Shown: in pieces, positions 62,012-64,000 of the stretch
Numbering within the stretch: the first letter of the stretch is position 1
How the letters are laid out: the number at the start of each line of letters is the position of its first letter
DNA from: HGM12998 sp900756495
Lineage (GTDB): Bacteria > Bacillota > Clostridia > Oscillospirales > Oscillospiraceae
Direction of reading: 5' to 3'
NCBI GenBank assembly: GCA_958477305.1
Contig: CAUEFI010000001.1
Location: 62,001-126,000, forward strand
Length of the DNA: 64,000 nucleotides
Notes under the pieces: model-generated
Told to the model about the DNA's origin: nothing
The model's database searches: none
What the model saw: only the letters and a program-made list of their open reading frames with translations
Position numbers and translations under genes: made by a program

Positions 62012-64000
62012 ATGAATGTAAGAACAGGCGTATTCTGCATCAGCCCTGTGTGCGGACTGGACTTCGAGACCCAGAGCCAGCGGGGCAGGACCGATGAGCA
62101 GGGCTCCTTCTCCTACCTGGAGGGGGAGACCGTCACCTTCTCCGTAGGCGATCTGGTTCTGGGCTCCGCTACCGCCAAGGTGGAGATGACTCCCGCCGAC
62201 CTCTCCTTTGAGGTGGCGGGAAACGTCCGCCGGATTACCAACCGCAAGGTCACCAACATCAGCCGGCTCCTTCTGAGCCTCAACCCCGCCGACAATGTGG
62301 AGGAGCGGATTACCATCACAGATGCCATCCGGGAGACCGTGAATGCCTTCCGCTACCGCATCAACCTCAACGCACCCGAGGACTTCTTCACCGCCGACGA
62401 AGGGGTGCAGGCGCTGATGAAGGCCCTGGGAGGCAAACTCTACTCTCCCGCCTGCGCACGCAATCACCTGCGCCGCCGGATGGACGGCATCATTAAGCAA
62501 ACCGACGTAAAAATTCCCTTGCGGAACGGCAGCTTCCTGTACGCCGACGTGTTTCGCCCGGTAAGGGATGGAAAATACCCCGTCCTCATCAGCTCAGGCG
62601 GCTACGGCAAGGCCTTCTGGCTGGGCAAAATCGGCAGCGGGGAGGAGTTCGAGCTCCACGAGCGGATGGAGGACAACTACTTTGAGGACCGCCCCGCCGA
62701 AACCGACTACATCAACTTCCACATCCAATTGGCCGGCGGCGATCCGGTCCCCGCCGGGGCCCCCGGCTTCCCCACGCCGGGCAGCCCGGTAAATGCCATG
62801 CTCACCCACGTCAGCGAGTACTTTGAGCGAGCCAACACCCGGGACTGGGTCCCTTATGGGTATGTAGTGATCAATGTGGACAGTGCCGGCCTGGGCCGCT
62901 CCCCCGGCATGCACAGCCAATTCGGCAAACCTGAGGCCTTGGACTACTACGACTCCATCCAGTGGGCGGCGGAGCAGCCCTGGTCCAACGGGAACGTAGG
63001 CATTTACGGAGGCTCATTCTATGCCATGAACGCCTTCAACGTAGCCACGCTTCAGCCCCCCGCCCTCAAAGCCATGATCCCACTGGCCGGCGATCTGGAT
63101 CCCTACCGTGACTATTGCTATGTGGGTGGCATGCTGAACAAGTTCGGCTTCGTACCCAAGATTACCGTGGGCGAGTGGAAAGGTTACGACATGGTGGAGT
63201 ACGTCCGGGCCCATCCCTTCGACGAGCCCGACGCCTATAATCCGGACGGGAAGGTGGCCATGGTGGCCGAGCCGGAGAAAATCCAAATTCCCTTCTGGAC
63301 CGCTGTGCCTCTGGAGCAGGGCTCTATTCACACCCGGGGCGCCAGCGAGGCGTTCATCCACACTGCCACTCCAAAGGATCGGAAAAAGCTGGACGTGGTC
63401 TCCGAGGTAGGCGTCCACTTCTGGATGTACGGAAAGGATGTGCTGGCGCAGCACCGTGCCTTCTTTGACCACTGGCTGAAGGGGGAGGACAACAGCATCA
63501 TGGATCAACCCCCGGTCAATGTCATGATCCGCACCGGCCACGGCGGTTTTTACTGGCTCCGGGAGCAGGAGTGGCCCATCGCCCGTACTCAGTATAAAAA
63601 GCTCTATCTCTCTGCCGTCAGCGCGCAGGGCGGGGATACTCACACCCTCTCCTGGGAGGCGCCTGCTCAGAGCGGCAAGATCACATACTCCGCCGATGTA
63701 TCCGTGGGTAAGACTCCGGACAATACCTTTGGAACCCGCTTTGTCAGCGCACCCATGTCCCGGGATGTAACCCTGGCCGGCTACTCCAAGCTGGGACTCT
63801 ATGTCTCCTCCACCAGTCACGACATGGCGGTACTGGTCAACCTGCGGGTATTGGACGAGAATGATCAGCTCGTGCCCGTAGTGCTGGATTTGGATCCCTC
63901 CTTCCCCATGGCCAAGGGCGCCCTGAAGGTCTCACACCGCAGGCAGGACCCTGATAAACGCACCGACTACCGCCCCTACCACACCCATAAGGAAGCGGAC
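62012..64000 (+). CDS. CocE/NonD-family hydrolase (X-Pro dipeptidyl-peptidase-like), cut by right edge
   Basis: The frame is open from ATG 62012 (GGAGG 10 nt upstream) to the end of the window, 663 codons without a stop. Residues 1-75 form a beta-rich domain (ISPVCGLDFETQSQRGRTDEQGSFSYLEGETVTFSVGDLVLG) of a kind usually found in secreted adhesin-like proteins. From about 170 the alpha/beta hydrolase follows: KIPLRNGSFLYADVFRP, YGYVVINVDSAGLGRSPG, and the nucleophile Ser335 in GIYGGSFYAM. The X-Pro peptidase-type C-terminal beta domain begins near residue 590. No signal peptide is visible. Related enzymes act on esters, acyl or peptide bonds; the substrate here is unknown. Confidence 0.82.
   Translation, partial: MNVRTGVFCISPVCGLDFETQSQRGRTDEQGSFSYLEGETVTFSVGDLVLGSATAKVEMTPADLSFEVAGNVRRITNRKVTNISRLLLSLNPADNVEERITITDAIRETVNAFRYRINLNAPEDFFTADEGVQALMKALGGKLYSPACARNHLRRRMDGIIKQTDVKIPLRNGSFLYADVFRPVRDGKYPVLISSGGYGKAFWLGKIGSGEEFELHERMEDNYFEDRPAETDYINFHIQLAGGDPVPAGAPGFPTPGSPVNAMLTHVSEYFERANTRDWVPYGYVVINVDSAGLGRSPGMHSQFGKPEALDYYDSIQWAAEQPWSNGNVGIYGGSFYAMNAFNVATLQPPALKAMIPLAGDLDPYRDYCYVGGMLNKFGFVPKITVGEWKGYDMVEYVRAHPFDEPDAYNPDGKVAMVAEPEKIQIPFWTAVPLEQGSIHTRGASEAFIHTATPKDRKKLDVVSEVGVHFWMYGKDVLAQHRAFFDHWLKGEDNSIMDQPPVNVMIRTGHGGFYWLREQEWPIARTQYKKLYLSAVSAQGGDTHTLSWEAPAQSGKITYSADVSVGKTPDNTFGTRFVSAPMSRDVTLAGYSKLGLYVSSTSHDMAVLVNLRVLDENDQLVPVVLDLDPSFPMAKGALKVSHRRQDPDKRTDYRPYHTHKEAD

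Overview
The window is 64 kb of GC-rich chromosome (about 58-60 percent by eye). It reads as a Gram-positive anaerobe of the Clostridia, most like the Oscillospiraceae (Flavonifractor, Intestinimonas or Lawsonibacter type). That placement is inference. It rests on strong AAGGAGG ribosome sites, alternative GTG and TTG starts, lipobox binding proteins, an S-layer-homology surface protein, the ECF component ThiW, class-I riboswitches that act through intrinsic terminators, and gene content (NADP-glutamate dehydrogenase, acetate kinase, FeoAB, molybdopterin genes). There are no rRNA or tRNA genes, CRISPR arrays, prophage blocks or intact insertion sequences.

Layout. 1-2.9 kb: the start of a leftward methyltransferase behind a structured leader, a THEP1-type NTPase and a Na/Pi cotransporter. 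3.3-7.1 kb: a three-gene sugar-type ABC importer. 7.4-17.1 kb: a MerR regulator, a PHP-UvrD helicase fusion, a zinc alcohol dehydrogenase, two GGDEF proteins and GluQRS. 17.3-25.7 kb: a molybdenum cofactor and molybdate uptake cluster (riboswitch-like leader, MoeA-like protein, moeA, moaC, mobB, moaA, MOSC protein, mogA, modABC). 25.8-30.2 kb: a TetR regulator, feoAB with a divergent DtxR-like regulator, and an NlpC/P60 hydrolase. 30.8-36 kb: a beta-helix/SLH surface protein, an O-antigen-ligase-like protein and a glycosyltransferase. 36.3-41.8 kb: a leftward thiamine operon (thiW, thiM, thiE, HAD phosphatase, thiD, thiC) under two tandem TPP riboswitches. 42-45.7 kb: metK behind a SAM-I riboswitch, then ahcY translationally coupled to a radical SAM gene. 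46-64 kb: a pyruvyltransferase/FrhB fusion, a rhomboid-like protein, tmcAL, ackA, gdhA, a FAD oxidoreductase, a lone tyrosine recombinase, citrate synthase, a CorA-type transporter with an unusual leader, an MFS carrier, an HxlR regulator and a CocE-type hydrolase cut by the right edge.

How the genes fit together. The molybdenum block covers uptake, cyclisation of GTP, metal insertion and cofactor handling; the molybdopterin synthase subunits (MoaD/MoaE) are not here. The thiamine operon makes the pyrimidine half (ThiC, ThiD) and salvages the thiazole half (ThiW, ThiM), joining them with ThiE. MetK, AhcY and the radical SAM protein form a SAM-centred block. Citrate synthase, GdhA and AckA are housekeeping metabolism.

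The least ordinary feature is a family of five short palindromic repeats (about 90-166 bp). Every copy begins exactly at the stop codon of the adjacent gene and supplies its TAG, in either orientation. In three copies, removing the repeat together with one flanking TA restores a TAA stop. Other points worth attention are a leader RNA shared by the molybdenum operon and the edge methyltransferase, a possible unclassified terminator-type riboswitch in front of the CorA-type gene, and a duplicated 3' end of gdhA.
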